This document shows, piece after piece, positions 34,939-43,954 of a DNA stretch of 64,000 nt. Under the pieces are notes generated by a model that did no database searches, was not told the origin of the DNA, and worked only from the letters and a program-made list of their open reading frames with translations. The stretch covers positions 3,410,001-3,474,000 of the forward strand of contig CP018627.1 of NCBI GenBank assembly GCA_002021875.1, read 5' to 3'. The stretch's first letter is position 1. The number at the start of each line of letters is the position of its first letter. The translations under genes were made by a program, and so were the position numbers. The DNA comes from Streptomyces hygroscopicus (GTDB lineage: Bacteria; Actinomycetota; Actinomycetes; Streptomycetales; Streptomycetaceae).

Positions 34939-34951
34939 AACGATCGGTCAA
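34939..34951 (-). promoter_or_regulatory. Second TetR site, TTGACCGATCGTT on the minus strand
   Basis: AACGATCGGTCAA on the plus strand, 14 bases before the MFS ATG. Its complement differs from the site in the tetR promoter at one base in 13. It would overlap the -10 or start region of the MFS-SDR operon, so binding should block it. Confidence 0.5.
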
Positions 34952-34965
34952 ATATTGGGGGAGAG

Positions 34966-36375
34966 ATGACCGTCACCGACACCCCGCGCGGCACCGGCAC
35001 CGCCACCACCACGACGCCCCATCGCCACGCCTTCGCCCTGCTCGGCTCCGTCCAGATCACCCTGATCTTCACGCTCGCGGCGATCGCCGTGCCGCTGCCC
35101 GAGATCGGCCGAGCCTTCGGCCTGGAGCGGGCCGATCTGATCCTGCTCAGCGCCGCCTATGGGCTCACCTTCGCCGGGCTGCTGCTCTTCGGCGCGCGCC
35201 TCTCCGACCGCTACGGCGGGCGGCGCGCCCTCACCGCCGGGCTCATCGTCTTCGCCGCCGCCTCGGCCGCCGCCCCGTTCTCCCCCGGCATCGGGACACT
35301 GCTCATGGCCCGGTTCGCCCAGGGCGCGGGGGCGGCTTTGATCGCGCCCGCCGCCATGGCCGTGCTGCGCGCCGTCTTCCCCTCCCCCGCGGCCTATGGC
35401 AGAGCGATGGCCACCTGGGGCGGGCTCTCGGTGCTCGGCGCGACCGCGGGCAATCTGGTCTCCGGCGTCATAGCCGAATGGCTGTCCTGGCGCTGGAGCT
35501 TCGCCGTGCCCCTCGCGGTGGCCGCGGCCGCCCTCGCCCTCGCGCCCCGGCTGCTGCCGGACACCGCGCCGAGCCGGGGCCGGACGCTCGATCTGCCGGG
35601 CGCGCTGCTGGCCACGGCCGGGATCACGCTGGCCAGTTACGGGCTCGTGGTCACCGACGCCCTGCCCTGGTCGTCGGCCGGGGTGCTGGCGCCCCTGCTC
35701 ATCGGGGCCGCGCTGCTCGTCGCGTTCTGGTTCGCCGAGCGCCGGGCCGGCGATCCACTGCTGCCGCCCCGCTTCCTGCTGAACCGGCGGCGGGCCCTCG
35801 CCCTCGCGGCCATCGCGCTCAGCGCCTGCGCGACCGCGATGACCTTTGTGACCCTCTCGCTCCATCTCCAGCAGGACCGTGACTGGTCACCGCTGGGGAC
35901 CTCGGCCGCCTTTGTGCCGTTCGCCATCGCCCTGCTCGTCTCGGGGCGGGCGGCCGGGCCGCTGATAGCCCGCTTCGGCCCCCGCGTCGTCACCGCCGCC
36001 GGGCTGGCCACGGCCGCGGCCGGGCTGGTCCTGCTCGCCCTCACCGGGCTCGACCCGCACACCCCGTACGCCTCCGCGCTGTTGCCGGGGCTGGTACTGC
36101 TGCCGGCCGGCGCCGCCGCCTCCTTCGCCGGGGCCGCCGTGCTCACCACCCATGGGGTGCCGCCCGAGCGGACCGGACTCGCGGGCGGGGTGCTGAACAC
36201 GGCGATGGAGCTCGGCCCGACCGTCGTCTTCGCCATCGTGCTCACCTTCGGCAGCGATGCCTTCTCCCTCGCCGCGACGGGGGCCGCGCTCGCCCTCGTC
36301 GCCGCCTTGAACCTCCGCGTCCAGCGGACCCGTCCATCCCGTCCCTCCTCTCTTCCTCAAGGAGCCATGCAGTGA
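34966..36375 (+). CDS. MFS efflux transporter, DHA2-type
   Basis: 469 residues with about fourteen membrane segments, the size of drug:H+ antiporter-2 proteins. GARLSDRYGGRRAL near 75 is the MFS loop 2-3 motif, and GATAGNLVSGVIAEWLSWRWSF near 160 matches the family's motif C region. Start ATG 34966 follows GGGGGAG. It overlaps the following SDR gene (GTGA) and is preceded by a TetR gene with a shared site. Typical role is export of a toxic or antibiotic-like compound. Confidence 0.87.
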   Translation: MTVTDTPRGTGTATTTTPHRHAFALLGSVQITLIFTLAAIAVPLPEIGRAFGLERADLILLSAAYGLTFAGLLLFGARLSDRYGGRRALTAGLIVFAAASAAAPFSPGIGTLLMARFAQGAGAALIAPAAMAVLRAVFPSPAAYGRAMATWGGLSVLGATAGNLVSGVIAEWLSWRWSFAVPLAVAAAALALAPRLLPDTAPSRGRTLDLPGALLATAGITLASYGLVVTDALPWSSAGVLAPLLIGAALLVAFWFAERRAGDPLLPPRFLLNRRRALALAAIALSACATAMTFVTLSLHLQQDRDWSPLGTSAAFVPFAIALLVSGRAAGPLIARFGPRVVTAAGLATAAAGLVLLALTGLDPHTPYASALLPGLVLLPAGAAASFAGAAVLTTHGVPPERTGLAGGVLNTAMELGPTVVFAIVLTFGSDAFSLAATGAALALVAALNLRVQRTRPSRPSSLPQGAMQ

Positions 36376-37130
36376 ACCGCTTCACCGGAAAGACCGCCCT
36401 CGTCACCGGAGCGGGCACCGGCCTCGGCCGTGCCATCGCGCTCGCCTTCGCCGCCGAAGGCGCCTCCGTGGTGGCCGCGGGGCGCACCGAATCCACCCTG
36501 GCCGAGACGGTCGGCCTCATCGAGGCCGCCGATGGCCGGGCCACCGCCGTGACCGCCGATGTCACCGACTCCGGGCAGCTGCGGGAGCTGGTGCACACGG
36601 CCGTCACCCGCTTCGGCGGACTGGACATCGCCGTCAACAACGCCGGGATACTGCGCGGCAAGGGGCCCGTCGGGGAGGTCAGCGAGGAGGACTGGGAGGC
36701 GGTGCTGCGCACCAATGTCACCGGTGTCTGGCTGGCCATGAAGCACCAGATCGCGCACATGAAGGACCACGGCGGCGGGGCGATCGTCAATGTCTCCTCC
36801 AACCTCGGCGCCCACCTCCGGGTGCCGGGCCTCGGCGCGTACAGCACCTCCAAGGCGGCGGTCGCCACGCTGACCCGGGTCGCCGCGCTCGACCATGTCC
36901 ACCAGGGAATCCGGATCAACGCGGTCAGCCCCGGCGTCTCCGACGGCCCCATGTCACTGCTGCCCGGTGAGACCGAGGCCGACCGCGCCGAGCGGGTGAA
37001 GGCCGAGAATCCGCTGGGCCGGGTCGCGGAGGCGGATGAGATCGCGGCGGCCGTGCTCTACCTCGCCTCACCGGCGGCGGGCTCCGTGGTCGGCACGGAT
37101 CTGGTGGTGGACAGCGGCTCGTCGGCCTGA
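36372..37130 (+). CDS. SDR-family NAD(P)-dependent oxidoreductase
   Basis: 252 residues from GTG 36372 with AAGGAG (36359-36364) upstream. Classical SDR: TGAGTGLGR at 12-20 (cofactor), NNAG at 89-92, catalytic Ser near 142, Tyr157 and Lys161 (YSTSK), then NAVSPGVSDGPM. It overlaps the MFS gene by four bases, so the two are co-made under the TetR regulator. It may modify the compound that the pump exports. Substrate unknown. Confidence 0.88.
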   Translation: MNRFTGKTALVTGAGTGLGRAIALAFAAEGASVVAAGRTESTLAETVGLIEAADGRATAVTADVTDSGQLRELVHTAVTRFGGLDIAVNNAGILRGKGPVGEVSEEDWEAVLRTNVTGVWLAMKHQIAHMKDHGGGAIVNVSSNLGAHLRVPGLGAYSTSKAAVATLTRVAALDHVHQGIRINAVSPGVSDGPMSLLPGETEADRAERVKAENPLGRVAEADEIAAAVLYLASPAAGSVVGTDLVVDSGSSA

Positions 37131-37199
37131 CCGGCCCCGAGCACCCGACCGGCCCCGAGCGCCCGACCGCGCCGAGCGATCGACCGGCCGGAGCAGCCC
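37129..37199. repeat. Four tandem 17-18-base units after the SDR gene
   Basis: Units at 37129-37146, 37147-37164, 37165-37181 and 37182-37199, core GACCGGCCCCGAGC. The first starts inside the stop codon (37128-37130). The rest of the 190-base gap has no gene; GGAGG before the next ATG lies at 37306-37310. Confidence 0.85.
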
Positions 37200-37320
37200 G
37201 GCCATGGAGCTCTTACCGCGGAGCTCCTGCCACGGGCCTCCGGCCATGGGGCAGCCCCCACTCTTACGCGGGGGCTTGCCGCATGGCCGGGGCGCCGCCG
37301 CACCCGGAGGCTGGTGAGAC

Positions 37321-38610
37321 ATGAACGCACTCACGAAGCGCCCTCGTTTACGCCTCGTCATGGCCGCCGCCGTCACCGCCACTCTCCTCGGCGGTGCGGC
37401 CGCGGTCCCGGCCGCCGCCACCACCACCGCCACCCCCGGAGCCCCCACAGCACCCCAAGCGCCCGCAGCGCCCGGCTCCGACTCCCCCGACCACCGGCTC
37501 ACCGAGGACGAGTTGCGCCGCGAGGTGGCCCGGACCCTTGAGGACGCCGGTTTCATCGGCCTGACCGTGGAGGTGCGCGACGGCCACCGCCGGATCCACG
37601 CCCGCGCGGGCGAGGCGGAGCTGAACACCGGCCGTCCCATGCCGTACGGGGCGCACTACCGGGCCGCGAGCGTCACCAAGTCCTTCGTGGCCACGGTCGT
37701 CCTCCAACTGGTCGGCGAGGGGCGGCTCTCGCTGAGCGATCCGGTGGACAAGTGGCTGCCGGGTGTGGTGAGCGGCAACGGCAACGACGGCCGCCGGATC
37801 ACCGTCAGGAATCTGCTCCAGCACACCAGTGGCATCCACAACTACGCCTACAGCGACGACACCGGCGACACGGCGGCGGACTTCGATCGGACCCGGTTCG
37901 ACCATGTCTCCCCCGAGCAGGTGGTCGCCGGGGCGATGAAGCACCGGCCCGACTTCCCGCCCGCCCCGGCCGATGACCAGAAGCCCGACTGGAACTACTC
38001 CAACCCCGGCTATGTCCTCGCCGGAATGATCATCCAGAAGGTCACCGGACGCGCGTGGCCGGAGGAGGTCCGCGACCGCATCATCCGCCCGCTGGGCCTG
38101 ACCGGCACCTACGAGCCCGGGGACGATCCGCGGCTGAAGGCCCCGTACGCGCATACGTATCAACGCTTCCCCGGCTCCGGCACCTGGACGGACACCACGC
38201 TCCGGAACGTCTCCTGGGGCGGCGCGGCCGGTTCGCTCATCACCACCGACCGCGATCTGGACCGGTTCTACACCGCGCTGCTGAGCGGCCGCCTGCTGCC
38301 CCCGGCGCAGCTGGCCGAGATGCGCCGGACCGTCCCCGTCGGACCGGACTTCGAGGTGCCCTTCCCGCACGCCCAGTACGGGCTCGGGATGATGCGGCAG
38401 CCGCTCAGTTGCGGCGGCTACCGCTGGGGCCACGGCGGCGACCTCGAAGGGGCCACGGTGCGGACCGGCTTCACCGAGGGCGGGCGGCGCTCGGTGACCA
38501 TCAGCTCCAGCGGCAAGACCGCCGACGACGAGCAGCTGCTCCGGGCCGAGGCGGCCCTGCAGCGCCTCACCGATCGCGTCCTGTGCGACGGCGCGCGCCC
38601 GAAGCCGTAA
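37321..38610 (+). CDS. Exported serine hydrolase (class C beta-lactamase/DD-peptidase fold)
   Basis: 429 residues. Signal peptide about 1-33 (LVMAAAVTATLLGGAAAVPAAA), then a Thr/Ala/Pro linker. The penicillin-binding-fold catalytic motifs are Ser117-x-x-Lys120 (SVTK) and Tyr226-Ser-Asn228 (YSN), with WGHGGD near 378 as the third motif in HxG form. LLQHTSGI near 165 is typical of the family. Likely a D-Ala-D-Ala carboxypeptidase or esterase outside the membrane; beta-lactamase activity cannot be inferred. Confidence 0.87.
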   Translation: MNALTKRPRLRLVMAAAVTATLLGGAAAVPAAATTTATPGAPTAPQAPAAPGSDSPDHRLTEDELRREVARTLEDAGFIGLTVEVRDGHRRIHARAGEAELNTGRPMPYGAHYRAASVTKSFVATVVLQLVGEGRLSLSDPVDKWLPGVVSGNGNDGRRITVRNLLQHTSGIHNYAYSDDTGDTAADFDRTRFDHVSPEQVVAGAMKHRPDFPPAPADDQKPDWNYSNPGYVLAGMIIQKVTGRAWPEEVRDRIIRPLGLTGTYEPGDDPRLKAPYAHTYQRFPGSGTWTDTTLRNVSWGGAAGSLITTDRDLDRFYTALLSGRLLPPAQLAEMRRTVPVGPDFEVPFPHAQYGLGMMRQPLSCGGYRWGHGGDLEGATVRTGFTEGGRRSVTISSSGKTADDEQLLRAEAALQRLTDRVLCDGARPKP

Positions 38611-38634
38611 ACTCTGACATCCATTGGAGAGTTT
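38609..38634. promoter_or_regulatory. Inverted repeat AAACTCT-N12-AGAGTTT before merR
   Basis: Perfect seven-base arms with a 12-base centre, about 50 bases before the MerR-family ATG and overlapping the stop of the hydrolase gene. Layout suits a MerR-type operator between -35 and -10 of the regulator's own promoter. A terminator is the alternative. Confidence 0.45.
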
Positions 38635-38682
38635 CGGGGCGTGAAGAGAGTTCCGGGCGTGAGGGCGTGAGGAGGAGGGCCC

Positions 38683-39045
38683 ATGCGTATCGGCGAGCTG
38701 TCCCGCCGCACCGGGGTGAGCGAGCGGCTGCTGCGCTACTACGAACAGCAGGGCCTCCTCCAGCCCGAGCGGCAGCCCAGCGGCTATCGCGCATACCGCG
38801 CGTCCGATGTGGCGGTGGTGCGGCGCATCCGCTCGCTGCTGGCGGCCGGGCTCTCGACGGCGACCATCTCCCAGGTCCTGCCCTGCCTCCGCGACGACGG
38901 TGAGCACCTCGTGCCCACCTGCCCGGATCTGCTGGGCGAGCTGCGGGCGGAGCGGGAGCGGATGACCGCGGCCATCGAGGAGCTCGAGCTGTCCCGGTCG
39001 CTGCTGGACAGGGTCATCACCGCGGGCCAGTCGGCCATGAACTGA
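38683..39045 (+). CDS. MerR-family transcriptional regulator
   Basis: 120 residues. N-terminal winged helix typical of MerR (MRIGELSRRTGVSERLLRYYEQQGLL, here read in two parts: RIGELSRRTGVSERLLR and YYEQQGLLQP), GYRAYRASDVAVVRRI near 38-53, then a coiled-coil dimer helix (RAERERMTAAIEELELSRSLLDRVI). There is no large ligand domain and only Cys67 and Cys85, so a metal sensor is unlikely. No target gene is adjacent; the repeat at 38609 suggests autoregulation. Confidence 0.85.
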   Translation: MRIGELSRRTGVSERLLRYYEQQGLLQPERQPSGYRAYRASDVAVVRRIRSLLAAGLSTATISQVLPCLRDDGEHLVPTCPDLLGELRAERERMTAAIEELELSRSLLDRVITAGQSAMN

Positions 39046-39412
39046 CCGAAGCGGGGCCCGGCCCGGGGTCAGTAGGGCAGCCGGGGGGGGCGAAGCCCGG
39101 CCCGGGGCAGTGGGGCAGCCGGGGGGGGGCGAAGCCCGGCCCGGGGCAGTGGGGCAGCCGGGAGGCGGGGCGCGGCCGGGGGCGGGCGCCGCCCTCTCGC
39201 GCCCCGCCTCACCTCAACTGGCGTAGTGTCACGAGGATATGACGCACGGTCCTTGTCCCGGACGACCGCAGGACGAGACACTTTCTGCCGCAGTCATGTG
39301 TGAGACATGGGATGTCTTGATGTCCTGACGGTGTGATGCCTCCTGGCGTGATGCCCGACGGCCTTGACGTCCAGATGCCGATGCCTCCATGAGGCAGTCT
39401 GAAGGGCAGGCC
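39046..39412. other. 367-base gap between MerR and sialidase genes
   Basis: The first third is a G-rich 39-base tandem repeat (separate entry). The remainder should carry the sialidase promoter. No gene supported. Confidence 0.6.
39048..39171. repeat. Three G-rich tandem units of about 39 bases
   Basis: Copies at 39048-39091, 39092-39130 and 39131-about 39171, each with GAAGC, CCGGCCCGGGG and GGGGCAGCCGGG. Runs of eight and nine G in copies one and two could form G-quadruplexes. The array starts three bases after the MerR stop. Confidence 0.85.
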
Positions 39413-41392
39413 GTGACCATGGCGTCAGTTCTCCGCACACGTCCCCGCACCAGACCACCCCGCCCCCGTGCCAGACCATGGCGGCGCCGCGCCTGCGTGC
39501 TCCTCACCGCCGCGGCGCTGGCCCTGATTCCGCTTCCGGTACGGGCCGCGGACACGGATTCCTCCGCGTCCGCGGCCCGCGCCGACTCCGGCTTCGAACA
39601 ACAGGTCCTCTTCAAGTCCGCCCAGGAACAGGGCTACTCGTGCTTCCGGATCCCGGCGATCGTCAAGGCCAAGGACGGCTCCCTGCTCGCCTTCGCCGAG
39701 GGCCGGGTCGACAACTGCGGCGACGCCGGGGACATCGATCTGGTCCTCAAGCGCTCCACCGACGGCGGCCGCACCTGGGGCCCGCTCCAGGTGATCAACG
39801 AGGGCGGCGGCGACACCCACGGCAACCCCGCGCCCATCGTGGACCTGCGCACCGGGCGCATCGTGCTCGCCAGCACCTACAACACCGGCCGCGACGACTC
39901 CCAGAGCTGCGACATCCCCTGTGACCGCTCCCCGCATCTGCAGTACAGCGACGACAACGGCGCCACCTGGTCAACCCCGCGCGATCTGAGCTCCTCGCTG
40001 ATGCCGCCCCAGTGGAACTCCTGGTACGCCACCGGCCCCGTCCACGGCATCCAGCTCCAGCACGGCCGGCACAAGGGACGGCTGCTCTTCACCCTCAACA
40101 CCGAGAGCTACAGCGGCGGCCGCATCACCGACAACCATGCCGCGCTCGCCTACAGCGACGACGGCGGCAACCGCTGGCGCATCGGCGCGCTGGACACCTA
40201 CCCGCTCGCCGAGGACGGCACCTTCCGTCAGAAGCCGTCCGAGATGACGCTGGTGGAGCGCGCCGACGGATCGGTCTACGTCAGCGGGCGGGAGCAGGAC
40301 GGCACCGATCTCGGCCATCGCGACTACGCCATCAGCCGGGACGGCGGCCAGAGCTTCACCGGGCCCTTCCGCACCATCCCCGATCTGCCCACTCCCCAGG
40401 TGCAGGGGTCGATCCTGCGGCTGCGCGATCCGGCCCGCGACGGGCACAGCCGGCTGCTCTTCTCGGCCCCCGCCGACCCCGACCGCCGCCGCACCATGAT
40501 GGTCCGCTCCTCCTGGGACGAGGCCCGCACCTGGGACGGTGTCGAGCGCGGCAAGGTCGTCACCACCGACTGGTCCGGCTACTCCGACATGGTCGCGGTC
40601 TCCCGCGACACGGTGGGGCTGCTGTACGAGGGCGGTGCGGTGGACGCCCGCGACGAGATCCGCTTCGCCCGCTTCACCGAGGACTGGCTGGGTCCCCGTC
40701 AGGCGCCCGCCCCCACCACCGACGACCGCGCGCCCGGCGCCCGGTCCGCGACCGTGCTCGGCGGCGCGGCGGCGCGCGGCGACGGCCGCTTCGGCGGCGG
40801 GCTGTCCTTCGACGGCACGGACGACGCGGTACGTGTTCCGTACCGGACCGCCTTGCCGCTGGGCACCCGTGACTTCACCGTGAGCCTGTGGTTCCGCTAC
40901 TCGGCCGCCGCCGGGCAGCATCCGTTCCTGTGGATGGGCGGGATCGGCACCAAACAGCCGCAGGTCTGGCTGCGCGGTGAGCCCGGGAGCAACCGGATCC
41001 GGGCGCTGATGACGACGGTCAACGGCTTCTCCACCTTCACCAGCGCCTCGGTGTCCACCGACGCCGCGTACAACGACGGGCAGTGGCATCACCTCGCCCT
41101 GACCCGCAGCGGCGGACGGCTCTCCCTCACCGTGGACGGCGGCACCGCCGTCACCGCCCCCGATGCCCCGGGCACCGTGAGCCGCACCGCGCCCTTCGGC
41201 CTCCACCTCGGCCAGGCCGTGGACGGCCGCTCCCATATGACCGGCGATCTCGATGAGTTCCGCCTGTACGGCCGCGCCCTGACCGACGCCGAACTGCGCC
41301 GCGTCCGCGAGTTCAACGCCCCGCTCGACGACCACCACTCCGGCGCCCTCGTCCACCTCCCCCTGGACCGCGTGCGGTCATCTCATCACTAG
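39413..41392 (+). CDS. Secreted exo-alpha-sialidase with C-terminal LamG-like domain
   Basis: About 659 residues. The start may be GTG 39413 (GAAGGG six bases upstream), ATG 39419 or ATG 39389; the first fits the ribosome binding site best. An Arg-rich leader and hydrophobic core (ACVLLTAAALALIPLPVRA) form a signal peptide. The GH33 beta-propeller has the FRIP motif (CFRIPAIVKAKDG), EGR, and Asp boxes STDGGRTW, SDDNGATW, SDDGGNRW and SRDGGQSF; ARDEIRFA is near the third arginine. The last ~190 residues are a concanavalin-like LamG fold (DGTDDAVRVPY, FTVSLWFRYS, DEFRLYGRAL). The enzyme releases terminal sialic acids from glycans outside the cell. Confidence 0.9.
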   Translation: MTMASVLRTRPRTRPPRPRARPWRRRACVLLTAAALALIPLPVRAADTDSSASAARADSGFEQQVLFKSAQEQGYSCFRIPAIVKAKDGSLLAFAEGRVDNCGDAGDIDLVLKRSTDGGRTWGPLQVINEGGGDTHGNPAPIVDLRTGRIVLASTYNTGRDDSQSCDIPCDRSPHLQYSDDNGATWSTPRDLSSSLMPPQWNSWYATGPVHGIQLQHGRHKGRLLFTLNTESYSGGRITDNHAALAYSDDGGNRWRIGALDTYPLAEDGTFRQKPSEMTLVERADGSVYVSGREQDGTDLGHRDYAISRDGGQSFTGPFRTIPDLPTPQVQGSILRLRDPARDGHSRLLFSAPADPDRRRTMMVRSSWDEARTWDGVERGKVVTTDWSGYSDMVAVSRDTVGLLYEGGAVDARDEIRFARFTEDWLGPRQAPAPTTDDRAPGARSATVLGGAAARGDGRFGGGLSFDGTDDAVRVPYRTALPLGTRDFTVSLWFRYSAAAGQHPFLWMGGIGTKQPQVWLRGEPGSNRIRALMTTVNGFSTFTSASVSTDAAYNDGQWHHLALTRSGGRLSLTVDGGTAVTAPDAPGTVSRTAPFGLHLGQAVDGRSHMTGDLDEFRLYGRALTDAELRRVREFNAPLDDHHSGALVHLPLDRVRSSHH

Positions 41393-41417
41393 CGGCCATC
41401 CACGACCGGACACCCGG

Positions 41418-41876
41418 CTAGACCACACAGAACTCATTGCCCTCCGGGTCCTGGAGCACCACCGCGTAGTACTCCATCCCCGGCTCGTCCATGATCCGCT
41501 GCACCGTGGCTCCGGCGGCCTTCAGCCGGTCCACGGTCGCGGTGACCCGCTCGGTGCGGACCGCCAGGGGCACATCGCGCCCGCCGCCCACCTTCAGATC
41601 CAGATGCAGCCGGTTCTTGGTGACCTTCGACTCCGGAACCTGCTGGAACCACACCCTCGGACCCTGCCCCTCCGGATCCACGATGGACTCCGGGATCTCC
41701 CCGGCCCCGGGAGGCAGCTCCTCCGCGGGCACCCCCATGTCCGCCCAGTACTCCCGCCAGGTGGCATGGCCGCCGGGCGGGGGCTCGGGCACATAGCCCA
41801 GGGCCTCGGCCCAGAAGGCCACCATCCGGCGTGGCTCGGCACAGTCGATGGTCAGCTGCAGGGTGAGCGTCGTCAT
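41418..41876 (-). CDS. VOC-family (glyoxalase-like) protein
   Basis: 152 residues in the two-module beta-alpha-beta-beta-beta pattern of vicinal oxygen chelate proteins: LQLTIDCAEPRRMVAFWAEALGY at the N-terminus and NRLHLDLKVGG near 88, ending DPEGNEFCVV. The pattern WRxxxxDPEG near 62 is common in actinomycete members annotated as glyoxalase or bleomycin-resistance-like. Substrate unknown. It is convergent with the sialidase gene and divergent from the methyltransferase gene. Confidence 0.85.
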   Translation of the reverse strand: MTTLTLQLTIDCAEPRRMVAFWAEALGYVPEPPPGGHATWREYWADMGVPAEELPPGAGEIPESIVDPEGQGPRVWFQQVPESKVTKNRLHLDLKVGGGRDVPLAVRTERVTATVDRLKAAGATVQRIMDEPGMEYYAVVLQDPEGNEFCVV

Positions 41877-41969
41877 GTCCGAAGCCTCGCAGAGGGGTCT
41901 GACAACAGCCTCCCGAGAGGGTCTGAAAACGAGACCCGCCGCGAGTGCGTCCCGCTAGGGTGAACGGCC

Positions 41970-42710
41970 GTGAACGAAGCCGACTTCCTCAGCTCCACCC
42001 GGGCGTCCTACAACGCCATAGCCCTCGACTACGACAAGCAGTATCGCGACGAACTGGCTGCCCAGACGCTTGAGCGGGCGGTTTTCGCCGGGTTCGCCGA
42101 GCTGGTGCGGAACGCCGGGGGCGGACCGGTGGCCGATGTCGGCAGCGGTCCGGGCCGGGTGACGGCCCACCTCCATGAGCTGGGGCTGTCCGTGTACGGG
42201 ATCGACCTGTCGCCGGCGATGGTGGAGCTGGCCCGGCGGGAGCATCCCGGGCTGCGGTTCGAGGAGGGGTCGATGCTGTCCCTGGACATCGCGGACGGCA
42301 CCCTCGCCGCCGTGGTGGCCTGGTACTCGACGATCCACGTTCCGCAGGAGCGGCTGCCGGATGTGTTCGCCGAGTTCCACCGGGTGCTGGCGCCCGGTGG
42401 ATACGCGCTGGTGGGCTTCCAGGTGGGCGATGAGCAGCGGGTCTACACGGAGGCGTTCGGTCATGAGGTGTCGCTGAGCTTCCGCCGGTGGCAGCCGGAC
42501 CGGATCGCCGAGTTGCTGGCCGCGGCCGGACTGCCGGTCCGCGCCCGGACCTTCCGGGAGCCGGAGCGATGGGAACCCACCCCACAGGCGTCCCTCATCG
42601 CCCGCAAGCCGCCGCTGCCGCCTGCCGGCGACCAGAACGCCGGAGACCAGAACGCCGACGACCAGGCGACCGGAAACCAGGCCGCCCGAAACCAGACCGC
42701 GGAAGGCTGA
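41970..42710 (+). CDS. Class I SAM-dependent methyltransferase with repeat tail
   Basis: 246 residues from GTG 41970. SAM-binding motif I VADVGSGPGRVTAHL near 52, motif for the second strand VYGIDLSPAMVELARREHPGL near 75, LAAVVAWYSTIH near 110 and a C-terminal block ending ASLIARKP. The last ~28 residues are five GDQNA-type pentapeptides encoded by 15-base units and are unlikely to be part of the fold. It ends two bases before the stop of the convergent symporter gene. Substrate unknown. Confidence 0.87.
   Translation: MNEADFLSSTRASYNAIALDYDKQYRDELAAQTLERAVFAGFAELVRNAGGGPVADVGSGPGRVTAHLHELGLSVYGIDLSPAMVELARREHPGLRFEEGSMLSLDIADGTLAAVVAWYSTIHVPQERLPDVFAEFHRVLAPGGYALVGFQVGDEQRVYTEAFGHEVSLSFRRWQPDRIAELLAAAGLPVRARTFREPERWEPTPQASLIARKPPLPPAGDQNAGDQNADDQATGNQAARNQTAEG
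42627..42701. repeat. Five tandem 15-base units in the methyltransferase 3' end
   Basis: Units start at 42627, 42642, 42657, 42672 and 42687, core GACCAG. They keep frame and end nine bases before the end of the gene. Confidence 0.9.
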
Positions 42711-42712
42711 CG

Positions 42713-43789
42713 TCAGACGCGGGTCAGCGCGGCCTTGTCCGCGCTGTCCGTACGGGCCTGAGCGGCCTCCGATCCCGTTTCGGCCCCCGTCACCGCCGCC
42801 TCCGGCGCCCGCGCCGCATAGCGGCGGGCCAGCACCGCGCAGACCATGAGCTGCATCTGGTGGAAGAGCATCAGCGGCAGCACCGCCAGGCTCGCCTGGG
42901 CGCCGAAGAGCACACTCGCCATCGGCAGCCCGGCGGCCAGGCTCTTCTTCGACCCCGCGAACACGATGGTGATCCGGTCCTCGCGGACGAAGCCCAGCTT
43001 CCGTGAGCCGTACGAGGTGAGCGTGAGCATCACCGTGAGCAGGACCGCCTCGACGCCGAGGAGGATCGCCAGCCGGGCCGGGGTGACCTGGTGCCAGATG
43101 CCCCGGGTCATGCCCTCGCTGAACGCCGCGTAGACCACGAGCAGCACCGAGCCGCGGTCGACCAGGCGCAGCACCGCCCGGTGGCGGGAGATGAAGCCGC
43201 CGATCCAGCGGCGCAGGAGCTGACCGGCGAGGAAGGGGGCCAGTAGCTGGAGCCCGATCTTGACCATCGAGTCGGCCGAGAAGCCGCCTCCGCTGCCGCC
43301 CAGCAGCAGCGCGGCCAGTACCGGGGTGACGACCACGCCGAGCAGGCTGGAGAAGGAGCCCGCGCAGATCGCGGCGGCGACATTGCCCCGGGCGATCGAG
43401 GTGAAGGCGATGGAGGACTGGACCGTGGAGGGCACCAGGCACAGGAAGAGCAGCCCGGTATAGAGGGGATGCGTCAGCACGTACGGCACCAGGCCGCGCG
43501 CGGCGAGGCCGAGGGCCGGGAAGATGACGAAGGTGCACACCAGCACGGTCAGGTGGAGCCGCCAGTGGCGCACTCCGTCCAGCGCCTCACGGGTGGAGAG
43601 CCGGGCGCCGTAGAGGAAGAAGAGGAAGGCGACCGCGACCGTGGTGGCCCCGTCGGTGACGGTGGCGGCCCGGCCGCTGACCGGGAGCAGCGCGGCGAGC
43701 GCCACGGTGCCGATGAGTCCGAGGATGAAGCCGTCCAGCGGGAGCCAGGAGGGGAGGGCGATCTTGCGGAGGTGCGGGCGGTGCGGCAT
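42713..43789 (-). CDS. SBF-like (bile acid:sodium symporter family) transporter
   Basis: 358 residues from ATG 43789 (MPHRPHLRKI); longer frames upstream run through the LysR gene and are rejected. About ten membrane segments. Family blocks: FLFFLYGARLSTREAL near 52, FLCLVPSTVQSSIAFTSIARGN near 115, AAICAGSFSSLLGVVVTPVL near 140, TIVFAGSKKSLAAGLPMASVLF near 275. The VPSTVQSS and SKKSLA crossover motifs are those of the YfeH-like branch. A LysR gene is divergent with 165 bases between. Cargo is probably an organic anion. A paralog is at 58501-59547. Confidence 0.85.
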   Translation of the reverse strand: MPHRPHLRKIALPSWLPLDGFILGLIGTVALAALLPVSGRAATVTDGATTVAVAFLFFLYGARLSTREALDGVRHWRLHLTVLVCTFVIFPALGLAARGLVPYVLTHPLYTGLLFLCLVPSTVQSSIAFTSIARGNVAAAICAGSFSSLLGVVVTPVLAALLLGGSGGGFSADSMVKIGLQLLAPFLAGQLLRRWIGGFISRHRAVLRLVDRGSVLLVVYAAFSEGMTRGIWHQVTPARLAILLGVEAVLLTVMLTLTSYGSRKLGFVREDRITIVFAGSKKSLAAGLPMASVLFGAQASLAVLPLMLFHQMQLMVCAVLARRYAARAPEAAVTGAETGSEAAQARTDSADKAALTRV

Positions 43790-43954
43790 TCGTTCTCTTT
43801 CTCGCTCTTTCTCATCCGGCGTGGACAGGCGTGAACTGGCATGGACACGGACGGGGCCCCGTCCATAGTGCTCCTGATCAAGGCCATCGGGAATCCTGCA
43901 TACCGCTCTGACTGCCATCGCGTTCTGTGATGGGTATCGGCATACAGTGGCTCC

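Noticed and set aside
38683..39045. Metal-resistance MerR regulator
   Set aside because: No C-terminal metal-binding Cys cluster and no metal pump or reductase gene beside it.
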